DNA of 64,000 bases from MWBF01 sp040772005 (GTDB lineage Bacteria > Chloroflexota > Anaerolineae > CG2-30-64-16), in assembly GCA_040772005.1 (NCBI GenBank), contig JAXGYZ010000006.1:124001-188000 (forward strand), read 5' to 3'. Positions 29,551-36,444 of this stretch are shown in pieces; the first letter of the stretch is position 1; each line of letters begins with the position of its first letter. The translations under genes and the position numbers were made by a program. Below the pieces are notes generated by a model. That model was not told the origin of the DNA. It did no database searches and saw nothing but the letters and a program-made list of their open reading frames with translations.

Positions 29551-30090
29551 ATGCCGTTGATCAAACGTTATCCTAACCGCAAGCTGTACGACACCGGGGC
29601 GAAGCAATATGTTTCGCTCGATCAGGTCGCGCAGATGATCCGGCAGGGTGCAGACATTCAGGTGGTCGACCATGCCACCGGCGACGACCTGACCACGCTC
29701 ACGCTGGTGCAGGTCATTGCGGAACAGCAAAAGCAAGGCAGCGGCCTCCTTCCGCTGCCCCTCCTTCAGGGCCTCGTGCAGGCCGGCAGCGCGACGCTGG
29801 CGGGCCTGTGGCGGGGCCTGCTCTCCCCCCTGGACCTCATCCAACAGGTCGATGCTGAGATCGAGCACCGCATCCTGCGCCTGGTTGCGCTCGGCGAGTT
29901 GTCCGATGCCGAGGGCCGGCGCATGGCCGGGCTGCTGCTGGCAGTCGGCGCGGCGTCCGCCGACGCAGTGGTGCAGGCGCGCGTCGCTCGCACCATCGAG
30001 GCGCAAGGCCTGGCAACCCGCGCCGAGGTGGCCCGCCTGGCCGATTTGGTGGACGAGCTGGCTGCCGAGGTCGAGGCGCTGGCGGAGTGA
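29551..30090 (+). CDS. PHA synthesis regulator (PhaR N-terminal domain), 179 aa
   Basis: 'LIKRYPNRKLYDTGAKQYVS' at residues 3-22 is the hallmark of the PHB/PHA accumulation regulator DNA-binding domain. It continues with 'LDQVAQMIRQGADIQVVD', as in the family. The remaining 110 residues are helical, with a repeat 'GELSDAEGRRMAG' that echoes 'GEIAEADGKRML' of the upstream phasin, so the two proteins may share a helical module. In PHA producers PhaR represses phasin genes and senses free PHA. Here it lies 72 bp after the phasin gene, which suggests autoregulation of the pair. Confidence 0.82.
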   Translation: MPLIKRYPNRKLYDTGAKQYVSLDQVAQMIRQGADIQVVDHATGDDLTTLTLVQVIAEQQKQGSGLLPLPLLQGLVQAGSATLAGLWRGLLSPLDLIQQVDAEIEHRILRLVALGELSDAEGRRMAGLLLAVGAASADAVVQARVARTIEAQGLATRAEVARLADLVDELAAEVEALAE

Positions 30091-30118
30091 ACCGGTCAGG
30101 GCTCACTCAACGGCACGC

Positions 30119-30226
30119 GGCCATCACGAATGCTGAAACGAATACCCGAATGCGCGCCTGCGGCGAATCATTCGATTATTCGCCCGGCAAGCAAAGCGGC
30201 ATCCGTATATTCGCGATGGTTGAGCC
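30119..30226. repeat. loose inverted repeat related to 26424-26565
   Basis: ggccatcacgaat on the left faces attcgcgatggtt on the right, with inner 'cgaatacccgaat' and 'attcgattattcg' words. Pairing is imperfect. It lies between the convergent PhaR and phosphatase genes. Confidence 0.45.
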
Positions 30227-30237
30227 CCGAACCGCCT

Positions 30238-30972
30238 CTACGAGATCATGTCGCCCGGCAGGTGCGCCACCCGGTTCTGATAACGCACGCTGACGTAACC
30301 GTCCTGCCAGATGCGGACGCGGGTAATGCCGGTGTTGTCGTGGTGGAAGAAGATTCGCGCACCTGCAGGCAGGCCGATGAGCGCGCGCAGCAGGAGCGTA
30401 AGGAACCCGCCGTGCGTGACGAGCGCGATGTGGGCGTCGGGGGTCTCCTGCGCCCATGTGCGCAGCTTCGCTGCCACCGCCACAGCACGCACGGTGGCGT
30501 CAGTTTCGCTCTCATTGCCCCGGCGCTTGTCCCACCAGCCCTGCGGCCCGACCGCTTCGGGCAGCACCATGTCGGGGAACGCGGCTTCGATCTCCGCCCG
30601 CAGCATGCCGGGGTAGCCCACGATGCCCTCAGGCTCACCGTGGTCCAGCCACATGCCGCCGTGCTCGTGGATATCGACCCACACTTCCGGCCGGAGGCCC
30701 TTCGCGCGGCCGACGGCCCACGCGGTTTGCAGCGCGCGGTGCATCGCGCTGCAATAGAGGCGATCGATGCGGTAGCCGCTGCCATTGCCGCCGTTGGCCC
30801 GCTCGTCCTCCGAGGGCCGGGTGTCATTGTCGCTGCCTTCGGCCAGATGTCGCGCCAACAGACCGGCCTGGCGCAGGCCCAGTTCGGTCAGTGGCGGATC
30901 GACGACGCGCAGTCGCTCGTCCGCCAGGGCATTATTGCTCGATTGAGCGTGACGAATGAGTAAGATTTCCAT
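30238..30972 (-). CDS. histidine phosphatase (phosphoglycerate mutase superfamily), 244 aa
   Basis: The phosphohistidine motif is 'LLIRHAQSSNN' at the N-terminus (RHG-type with Ala for Gly). 'YCSAMHRALQTA' supplies the second Arg, and the distal catalytic His is in 'ALVTHGGF'. Members range from mutases to general or adenosylcobalamin-related phosphatases, and the substrate cannot be told here. The ATG at 30972 starts the first beta-strand directly; an ATG at 30981 would add three residues. Confidence 0.85.
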   Translation of the reverse strand: MEILLIRHAQSSNNALADERLRVVDPPLTELGLRQAGLLARHLAEGSDNDTRPSEDERANGGNGSGYRIDRLYCSAMHRALQTAWAVGRAKGLRPEVWVDIHEHGGMWLDHGEPEGIVGYPGMLRAEIEAAFPDMVLPEAVGPQGWWDKRRGNESETDATVRAVAVAAKLRTWAQETPDAHIALVTHGGFLTLLLRALIGLPAGARIFFHHDNTGITRVRIWQDGYVSVRYQNRVAHLPGDMIS

Positions 30973-31024
30973 GCGGTGCATTTTAGCACCAGCGGCGCAC
31001 CGGGGCGAAATCAGGGGTGTATCT

Positions 31025-31279
31025 GTAGGACGGGTTGCCAACCCGTCCTACGGTCTTGGTCACGCGGGCAGGTCGGCCCAGCTCTTGCGGTAGCTGTCGT
31101 AGTGTGTCTGTGGGACGGGTTGGCAACCCGTCCTACGGTCTTGGTCACGCGGGCAGGTCGGCCCAGATCTTGCGGTAGCTGTCGTAGTGTGACTGTAGGA
31201 CGGGTTGGCAACCCGTCCTACGGTCTTGGTCACGTGGGCAGGTCGGCCCAGATCTTGCGGTAGCTTTCATAGCGCATCA
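31025..31279. repeat. 85-bp tandem repeat x3 containing duplicated rsgA 3' end
   Basis: Units start at 31025, 31110 and 31195. Each has a palindrome (taggacgggttg-caacccgtccta) followed by a sequence whose minus strand encodes SYRKIWADLP and a stop. In the third unit this is the real end of rsgA; in the first two it is an orphan copy. Confidence 0.9.
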
Positions 31280-32495
31280 GGTAGAGCTCGCCCCGGCGCA
31301 CGGCCTGCTTGACCGCGCAGCCCGGCTCGCGCGTGTGCGAGCAGTTTGCGTATTCGCATCGCGCGGCGAAGAGGGCAAACTCGGCGTATAGCTGGCCCAG
31401 GTCGGCCTGGCGCAGGCCCGCGAGGCCCATCTCGCGGATGCCGGGCGTGTCGGCGACGAAGCCGCCCGCGGCCAGCCCGTGCAGCGACACCTGCGTCGTT
31501 GTGTGACGGCCCATGTGTTGGTGCTCGTTGACCTCGCCCACCTTGAGATTCAGTCCGGGCTCCGCCGCGCTGAGCAGCGACGACTTACCCACGCCGGACA
31601 GCCCGGCCAGCGCGGTTGTCTTGCCGTGCAGCACATCGCGCAGCTCGGCCAGCCCCTCCCCAGTCACTGCGCTGGTGAGAATGACCCGGTAGCCCGCCCG
31701 CCGCAGCGCACGGGCCGTCTCATCGAGCGGCGCGGGGTCCTCTGCCAGGTCTACCTTGTTGATGCAGACGACCGGCGCCAGGTTGTTGCGCACCGCGGCC
31801 AGCAGGTAGCGATCCACCAGCTCCGGCCAGAAGTTGGGGTCGCGCCAGGAAGCGACGACCAGCAACTGGTCCACATTTGCCACGATGACCTGCTGGAGGT
31901 GGCTGTAGAACACATCGGGCCGCGCCAGTGCGCTACGCCGGGGCAGCACCGCGTCCACGATGCCGCGGCTGTGCCCGTTGTGCGAGACGACCACCTCGTC
32001 GCCGGCCGCGACGATATTGCTGAACCCGCTGTGGGGCGTGCGCAGCGACGGCCGCAGGCTGCAGAGCAGCACGCGTTCCGCTGCCTCCTGCGCCGCGAGG
32101 CGGACCCGGCACAGTCCGGTGCTGACTTCGATGACAGTGCCCTGGCTGCGGGTCTGCCCGGCAGCAGACTGTGCGCCTTCAGACACGGGCGCAGGCCCGT
32201 CCTCTGCCCCGGCTGCCAGCTCGCCGGCGAGCCTCTCCAGCCCCAGGCCCGCATGCAGCGGCGAACCGGTCCGCTTGACTCGCCGCGCCTCGGTCTCGCC
32301 CTTCGGCACGACGCGCTCGACCGCGGTGATGTCGAGGTCGTCATAGCCATCCGGGTCTTCGTTGTACACTTCAGTCCAGTCGCGGCGCCGGCGTCCCTTG
32401 TCGGCCTTCGGCGCCTTCTTGGCAGCGGGACCCATCGCCCGCTGCTGCTTATATTCCATATAGTGCTTCCACTGCTGTTCATTACGACTTGCCAA
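31230..32495 (-). CDS. rsgA: ribosome small-subunit GTPase RsgA, 421 aa
   Basis: A circularly permuted GTPase: G4 'NKVD', then G1 'GLSGVGKSSL', G3 'DTPGIRE', preceded by an OB-fold-like N-terminal domain and followed by the zinc-binding segment 'CEYANCSHTREPGC'. RsgA checks 30S subunit maturation. The start is a TTG at 32495, chosen because AGGGAG lies 9 nt upstream; longer frames would begin inside the terminator of the small gene upstream. The N-terminal 60 residues are basic and Lys/Arg-rich, an extension compared with the usual 300-350 residues. The last codons are repeated twice downstream in the tandem repeat. Confidence 0.92.
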   Translation of the reverse strand: MASRNEQQWKHYMEYKQQRAMGPAAKKAPKADKGRRRRDWTEVYNEDPDGYDDLDITAVERVVPKGETEARRVKRTGSPLHAGLGLERLAGELAAGAEDGPAPVSEGAQSAAGQTRSQGTVIEVSTGLCRVRLAAQEAAERVLLCSLRPSLRTPHSGFSNIVAAGDEVVVSHNGHSRGIVDAVLPRRSALARPDVFYSHLQQVIVANVDQLLVVASWRDPNFWPELVDRYLLAAVRNNLAPVVCINKVDLAEDPAPLDETARALRRAGYRVILTSAVTGEGLAELRDVLHGKTTALAGLSGVGKSSLLSAAEPGLNLKVGEVNEHQHMGRHTTTQVSLHGLAAGGFVADTPGIREMGLAGLRQADLGQLYAEFALFAARCEYANCSHTREPGCAVKQAVRRGELYLMRYESYRKIWADLPT

Positions 32496-32521
32496 CGTCG
32501 GAGTCTCCCTGTGAAATGAAA

Positions 32522-32547
32522 AGGCCATGAGCAATCGCTCATGGCCT
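32522..32547 (-). terminator. second terminator downstream of the 27-codon gene
   Basis: 11-bp perfect stem aggccatgagc/gctcatggcct with a 4-nt loop, followed on the minus strand by TTTT. It ends 27 bp before the rsgA start. Confidence 0.75.
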
Positions 32548-32575
32548 GGCATGCGCCCGGCCGTGGAGCCGGGAC

Positions 32576-32617
32576 ACAAAAGGCCATGAGGGGGCGACAA
32601 ACCCGCCTCATGGCCTT
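32576..32617 (-). terminator. first terminator downstream of the 27-codon gene
   Basis: 12-bp stem aaggccatgagg/cctcatggcctt (32580-32591, 32606-32617) followed on the minus strand by TTTTGTG. The stem shares its sequence with the next hairpin at 32522-32547. Confidence 0.8.
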
Positions 32618-32651
32618 CACCGAGGAGTGATGGCGTCGTCAGAACGCCGTC

Positions 32652-32735
32652 TTATCGCTCGTTGGACAGCTTCCAGGGGCAAGGATTATCGCCGCATACC
32701 GCAACGGTCTGCGCGAGCACTTCGATATGAGCCAT
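32652..32735 (-). CDS. 27-residue peptide gene upstream of rsgA
   Basis: A short frame starts at ATG 32735 with AAAGGAGCG, a near-ideal ribosome-binding site, 7-8 nt upstream. The peptide begins MAHIEVLAQTVAVCG and ends DNPCPWKLSNER, so it has two Cys four residues apart and a charged tail. A consensus promoter lies 64 bp before the ATG and two intrinsic terminators follow the stop, so this is a complete small transcription unit. It could be a leader peptide that controls read-through into rsgA, a free small protein, or a precursor peptide. No maturation enzyme is adjacent. I do not recognise the family. Confidence 0.6.
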   Translation of the reverse strand: MAHIEVLAQTVAVCGDNPCPWKLSNER

Positions 32736-32798
32736 AACACTCGCTCCTTTCGGCAGAAATGGAATCTGGCGGCCGGTTGACCCGCACCAGTACGATAC

Positions 32799-32826
32799 AA
32801 TATACTCACGATGGCGAAGTTGTCAA
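32799..32826 (-). promoter_or_regulatory. strong promoter of the 27-codon gene (and perhaps rsgA)
   Basis: Minus strand: TTGACA (32826-32821), 16-bp spacer, TATATT (32804-32799). Just upstream is a direct repeat of taatcg (TAATCGAGCGGTAATCG) that could be an operator. Confidence 0.75.
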
Positions 32827-32940
32827 ATTTTCGATTACCGCTCGATTACTTGTCAAGACCGTGAGGGTCTGGTAAGCTAGGCCCGGCACAAGCCCGATCC
32901 CCTGGCCTTGTGCTCGCTGCATCACATAGAAAGCCAAACA

Positions 32941-34287
32941 ATGACGCACTCAACTTCTCCCAGCCTGCCGCAGGACCTCGGTAACGGGTTGGTCCTCCGC
33001 CGTGCGACTTCCTCGGACAGCACCGCGCTGGCCGAGTTCAACGCCATGATCCACCGCGAGCCGGACCAGACTGAGCCGGACATCAGCGTGGCGGGCTGGG
33101 TGCGCGACCTGCTCAACGGCCAGCACCCGACCTTCCCGGCGGAGGACTTCACCCTGGTCGAGGAACAGGCGACCGGCCGCATCATCTCGTCGCTCAACCT
33201 CATCTCGCAGACGTGGACCTATGCGGGCATCCCGTTCAAGGTGGGCCGGCCGGAACTGGTCGGCACGCTGTCCGAATTCCGCAAGCAGGGGCTGATCCGC
33301 CGCCAGTTCGACATCATCCACGCGTGGAGCGCGGAGCGGGGGGAGCTGGCCCAGGCCATCACGGGCATCCCCTACTACTACCGCCAGTTCGGGTACGAGA
33401 TGACCATCGACCTGGGCGGCGGCCGGATCGCGCCGCTGATGAACATCCCGAAGCTCAAGGAAGGCCAGGCGGAGCCGTATCGCCTGCGGCCCGTCACGGA
33501 GGCCGACCTGGCCTTCGTCAGGGAGCTGGACGACCACGCGGCGCAGCGTTCGCTGGTGTCGTGCCCGCGCGACGAGGCGATGTGGCGCTACGAGCTGTTC
33601 GGCAAGAGCGCGGACAACGGCAACCGCAACGAGTGGCGCATCCTCGAGACGGCCGATGGCCGCCCGGTCGGGCTGACGAACTATTTCGGCATGTGGCTGT
33701 GGGGACCGGCGCTGGGCATCATGTACCTGGAACTCGTGCCCGGCGTGTCGTGGGTCGCGACCGCGGCGAGCATCCTGCGCGGGCTGCAAGCGGAGGCCGA
33801 GGCGGTGGCGGCGCGCGCGAACAAGCCGCTGGGCGGGCTGCGGTTCAGCCTGGGCGCGGAGCATCCCTTCTATACGGTGACGCACGACCGGTTGCCGGTC
33901 GTCAAGTCGCCCTATGCCTGGTACATGCGCGTGCCGGATATGCCGACGTTCCTGCGCCACATCACGCCCGCGCTGGAGGAACGGCTGCGCAACTCGCCTG
34001 CCGTCGGGCATACGGGCGAGCTGAAGCTGAGCTTCTACCGGAATGGCGTCCGGCTCACATTCGATGCAGGCCGCATCACGTCGGTCGAGCCGTGGATGCC
34101 GACGCATGAGGACGGCGGCTCGGCCGCGTTCCCGGGGCTGACCTTCCTGCAACTCCTGTTCGGCTACCGCACGCTGGATGAGCTGCAGGCGTCCTTTGTC
34201 GATTGCTGGACCGAGGGCGACGACGAGCGGTCGCTCGTGCTGGCGCTGTTCCCCAGGCAGCCGTCGCGCTTCCTGCCGGTCTCATGA
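32941..34287 (+). CDS. GNAT N-acetyltransferase, Eis-like two-domain type, 448 aa
   Basis: The N-terminal GNAT domain runs from 'LVLRRATSSDSTALAEFN' to 'RIISSLNLISQTWTYAGIPFKVGRPELVGT', with the acceptor-side region 'FRKQGLIRRQFDIIHAW' and 'GIPYYYRQFGYEM'. A second GNAT-like domain follows, and the C-terminal 110 residues resemble a sterol-carrier-like domain, as in Eis-type acetyltransferases. The substrate is unknown. The stop overlaps the start of the PAS gene (ATGA). The ATG at 32941 is preferred to one 33 bp upstream because the domain begins soon after. Confidence 0.8.
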   Translation: MTHSTSPSLPQDLGNGLVLRRATSSDSTALAEFNAMIHREPDQTEPDISVAGWVRDLLNGQHPTFPAEDFTLVEEQATGRIISSLNLISQTWTYAGIPFKVGRPELVGTLSEFRKQGLIRRQFDIIHAWSAERGELAQAITGIPYYYRQFGYEMTIDLGGGRIAPLMNIPKLKEGQAEPYRLRPVTEADLAFVRELDDHAAQRSLVSCPRDEAMWRYELFGKSADNGNRNEWRILETADGRPVGLTNYFGMWLWGPALGIMYLELVPGVSWVATAASILRGLQAEAEAVAARANKPLGGLRFSLGAEHPFYTVTHDRLPVVKSPYAWYMRVPDMPTFLRHITPALEERLRNSPAVGHTGELKLSFYRNGVRLTFDAGRITSVEPWMPTHEDGGSAAFPGLTFLQLLFGYRTLDELQASFVDCWTEGDDERSLVLALFPRQPSRFLPVS

Positions 34288-34799
34288 GGGAGCCAGACTT
34301 GGAGCCATCGAACAAGACGCTCTGGGAGCTGCTCTGGGACTACGATCCCAACGGCCTGCTGGTGGTGGATACAGAACTGAACGTCCGCATCGTCAACGCC
34401 GCGCTGTGCAGCATGTTCCGGACGACGCCGGCTGCGATCGTGGGCCAGCCGGTCTCGCAGCTCGTGGACGACCCCGGGGAATTCCTCAAGGTCTGGGAGG
34501 ATAACCAGGTCGTCAAGGCACGCGAGAAGCACTACACCAGCGTGGATCTGCATGTCCGCAAGGTGATGTTTCCGCTGCGCGACGAGGGAGTCATCGCGTG
34601 CATCATGGTGGATGTCACCCACGAGGCGCACCAGAAGGCCGAGATGATGAAGCTCAAGCGCGAGACGATCGCGCGGGTCGGCGAGGTCATCACCAACCAG
34701 ATGCGCGTGGCGCACGAGATCGCGGGCCTGCTGGGCGAGACGACCGCCGAGAGCAAGGTCAGCCTGCTGAAGCTGATCGACATGGTGGAGGGGGAATGA
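34284..34799 (+). CDS. single PAS-domain protein, 171 aa
   Basis: The PAS domain spans about residues 15-115 ('YDPNGLLVVDTELNVRIVN' to 'IACIMVDVTHE'). It is followed by a helical tail with 'NQMRVAHEIAGLLGETTAES', a segment also found after PAS domains in proteins near [FeFe]-hydrogenase and phosphatase regulators. It has no output domain, so it must act through a partner. The start overlaps the GNAT stop and its own stop overlaps the cupin start, so the three are translationally coupled. Confidence 0.8.
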   Translation: MREPDLEPSNKTLWELLWDYDPNGLLVVDTELNVRIVNAALCSMFRTTPAAIVGQPVSQLVDDPGEFLKVWEDNQVVKAREKHYTSVDLHVRKVMFPLRDEGVIACIMVDVTHEAHQKAEMMKLKRETIARVGEVITNQMRVAHEIAGLLGETTAESKVSLLKLIDMVEGE

Positions 34800-35134
34800 T
34801 GCCTTACTTCTACGACGCGAACCAGCGCACCCCGCGCGAGAACATCCCCGGCGTGACGCTGCGGACCTTCTGGGGGGAGAAGATGCTGCTGGCGCTGATC
34901 GACCTGGCGCCGGGCGCGGTCATTCCGCCGCACAGCCACCCGCACGAGCAGGCCGGCACGCTCGTCTCCGGCGAGATGGAGATGACGGTGGGCGGCGAGA
35001 CGCGCACCGTGCGCGTGGGCGATGTGTATATCGTGCCCGGCGACGTGGTGCACAGCGTGGCCGTCGGTCCCGCGGGGGCGCAGGCGGTCGAGGTCTTTGC
35101 GCCCGCGCGGGAGGAGTACAAGTTTCCGGATTGA
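34799..35134 (+). CDS. small cupin protein, 111 aa
   Basis: A single cupin barrel with motif 1 'PPHSHPHEQAGTLVSGEMEM' (metal-binding His, His and Glu or Gln) and motif 2 'PGDVVHSV'. Length is typical of one-domain cupins that bind a metal and act as small dioxygenases, isomerases or sensors. GGAGGGG precedes the start; ATG 34796 is a possible one-residue longer start. It is the last gene of the GNAT-PAS-cupin operon. Confidence 0.85.
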   Translation: MPYFYDANQRTPRENIPGVTLRTFWGEKMLLALIDLAPGAVIPPHSHPHEQAGTLVSGEMEMTVGGETRTVRVGDVYIVPGDVVHSVAVGPAGAQAVEVFAPAREEYKFPD

Positions 35135-35154
35135 GAGCATCCTCGTGCCCTGAT

Positions 35155-35183
35155 TTGACCAAAGAGCCGAACCTGCGTAGAAT
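35155..35183 (+). promoter_or_regulatory. promoter of tRNA-Lys
   Basis: TTGACC (35155-35160), 17-bp spacer, TAGAAT (35178-35183). The predicted start is about 7 nt before the mature tRNA. Confidence 0.65.
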
Positions 35184-35196
35184 AAGGGCTGTTCAC

Positions 35197-35269
35197 GGGT
35201 CGCTAGCTCAATTGGCAGAGCATCTGACTCTTAATCAGAGGGTTCAGGGTTCGAGTCCCTGGCGACTCA
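35197..35269 (+). tRNA. tRNA-Lys (anticodon CTT)
   Basis: A 73-nt cloverleaf: acceptor GGGTCGC/GCGACTC with one G-T pair, D-loop with AGCTCAATTGGCAGAGC, anticodon loop CTCTTAA (anticodon CTT), T-arm CAGGG-TTCGAGT-CCCTG, discriminator A. The CCA end is not encoded. A small hairpin (gcgaagc-gta-gcttcgc) follows at about 35274-35290 and may end the transcript. Confidence 0.95.
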
Positions 35270-35746
35270 TGTGCGAAGCGTAGCTTCGCCAACAGGCACA
35301 GGTAGAGGGCCGCCGCCACTTAGTATCGTGGATGGGCGGTCCTTTTGCTTTGCTGATGCGCGGGCAGATTGGTGTATGGTCCAGCGCTACTACTGCGCCG
35401 CAGCCTGCGAGCTTTGGCCACCCCGCGTTGCACATGCTATACTCCCCATCAGGTGACGCCATTGAACTGGATGACGGCACCCTTCAGTCGAACTCCCTGT
35501 CTCACAGGACCAACTCTATGGCCGGAACCATCACAGCACACATCGTCTCACCGGACCGGTTGGTTGGCTTTCACGGGCGACATGACCCGCTACAGAGTGT
35601 TCCTCAACACCCTGCGCACTCCAACACACTGGTGAGCGATCGCGTTTCATCACAATGCCCGGACGGTAGCCAGTTAGCGATGCACCCGACTTGGTAGCGC
35701 GCCCTGGACGACCTGGCACTGTTTCTGCGCGGGAGGGCTTGTTGGA
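35270..35746. other. 477-bp region without a convincing gene
   Basis: It holds the tRNA end hairpin and a putative promoter (TTGGCC 35414-35419, 18-bp spacer, TGC-TATACT ending at 35443) that points at the zinc-ribbon/HTH gene with a leader of about 300 nt. A 59-codon frame from ATG 35518 has weak ribosome-binding support and no protein-like pattern, so I do not call it. Confidence 0.5.
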
Positions 35747-36430
35747 ATGAGATGTACTCAGTGCGGCAACGAAATACCAGCCTGGGCCAACGGCATCTGC
35801 TACGTGTGCGGAAGGATCAGCCGTGAAGAACGGCGTTACGGTCGGCACAGTTCCGGGTATGCCCAGGCACACCATGCGTCAGACGACGGATGCCCGGCCC
35901 CGCAGCCCGTTCAGCGCCGTGCCAGGAAGGTGCGGCCAGCCAAAAGATCATCACCTGATACACCTTCTCGCACACTCATCAAACAGCCTGCTGCGTGGTC
36001 GCCGCAGCAACAGCGCTGCTGCCGGCAGGGCATCAATCGGCTTCTCGCCGCCATCTACGAAGGCCCGCACTTCCTGAGCCAGATCCTGCGCGACGGCGGC
36101 CTCGACGCCACCGCTGTCAGCGCGATCGGCCAGTGCCACCTGGTCGCGTTCCTGCAGGATACCGTGCAAGGCTGGAACGCAGACTTCACATGGAGCTTGC
36201 CTGCGCCCGAGTGGTCCGTCCTGGTCAGGCTTTACAGCCTGGACGGCGGACCGCCTCGCACCCCGGCGGAGATTGCCCTCGAACTGCGCCTCCCTCCTGC
36301 AAGCATCCAACAGTTGGAGAAAAGCGCTATCAGTCATTTGCGTGAGCACCGAATGAAGAATAGACTTGAAAGCACTATTGTCCGTGCAGCAAGACGCTGC
36401 CTGGATGAATACCAGACCAAGGTTGACTGA
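35747..36430 (+). CDS. zinc-ribbon protein with sigma region-4-like HTH, 227 aa
   Basis: Starts with a zinc-ribbon 'MRCTQCGNEIPAWANGICYVCG' pattern (two CxxC pairs at residues 3-6 and 18-21), followed by a basic linker and a helical domain. The C-terminal part 'TPAEIALELRLPPASIQQLEKSAISHLREH' has the spacing of the helix-turn-helix of sigma-70 region 4. No region 2 is present, so it is not a complete sigma factor. It may be a DNA-binding regulator of the downstream glycoside hydrolase gene, which begins 14 bp after its stop. The regulatory role is inference. Confidence 0.65.
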   Translation: MRCTQCGNEIPAWANGICYVCGRISREERRYGRHSSGYAQAHHASDDGCPAPQPVQRRARKVRPAKRSSPDTPSRTLIKQPAAWSPQQQRCCRQGINRLLAAIYEGPHFLSQILRDGGLDATAVSAIGQCHLVAFLQDTVQGWNADFTWSLPAPEWSVLVRLYSLDGGPPRTPAEIALELRLPPASIQQLEKSAISHLREHRMKNRLESTIVRAARRCLDEYQTKVD

Positions 36431-36444
36431 GGAGATCTCAGAAA

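Noticed and set aside
31025..31279. Tandem repeat considered as a CRISPR array
   Set aside because: Units are 85 bp with no unique spacers; each carries a copy of the rsgA 3' end and a palindrome. No cas genes are in the window.
34284..35134. PAS-cupin pair as a complete sensor kinase system
   Set aside because: No histidine kinase, GGDEF or HTH domain is found in either protein.
35518..35697. 59-codon frame starting MAGTITAHIVSPDRL
   Set aside because: Weak ribosome-binding site, unusual His/Pro/Ser composition, and no recognisable pattern.
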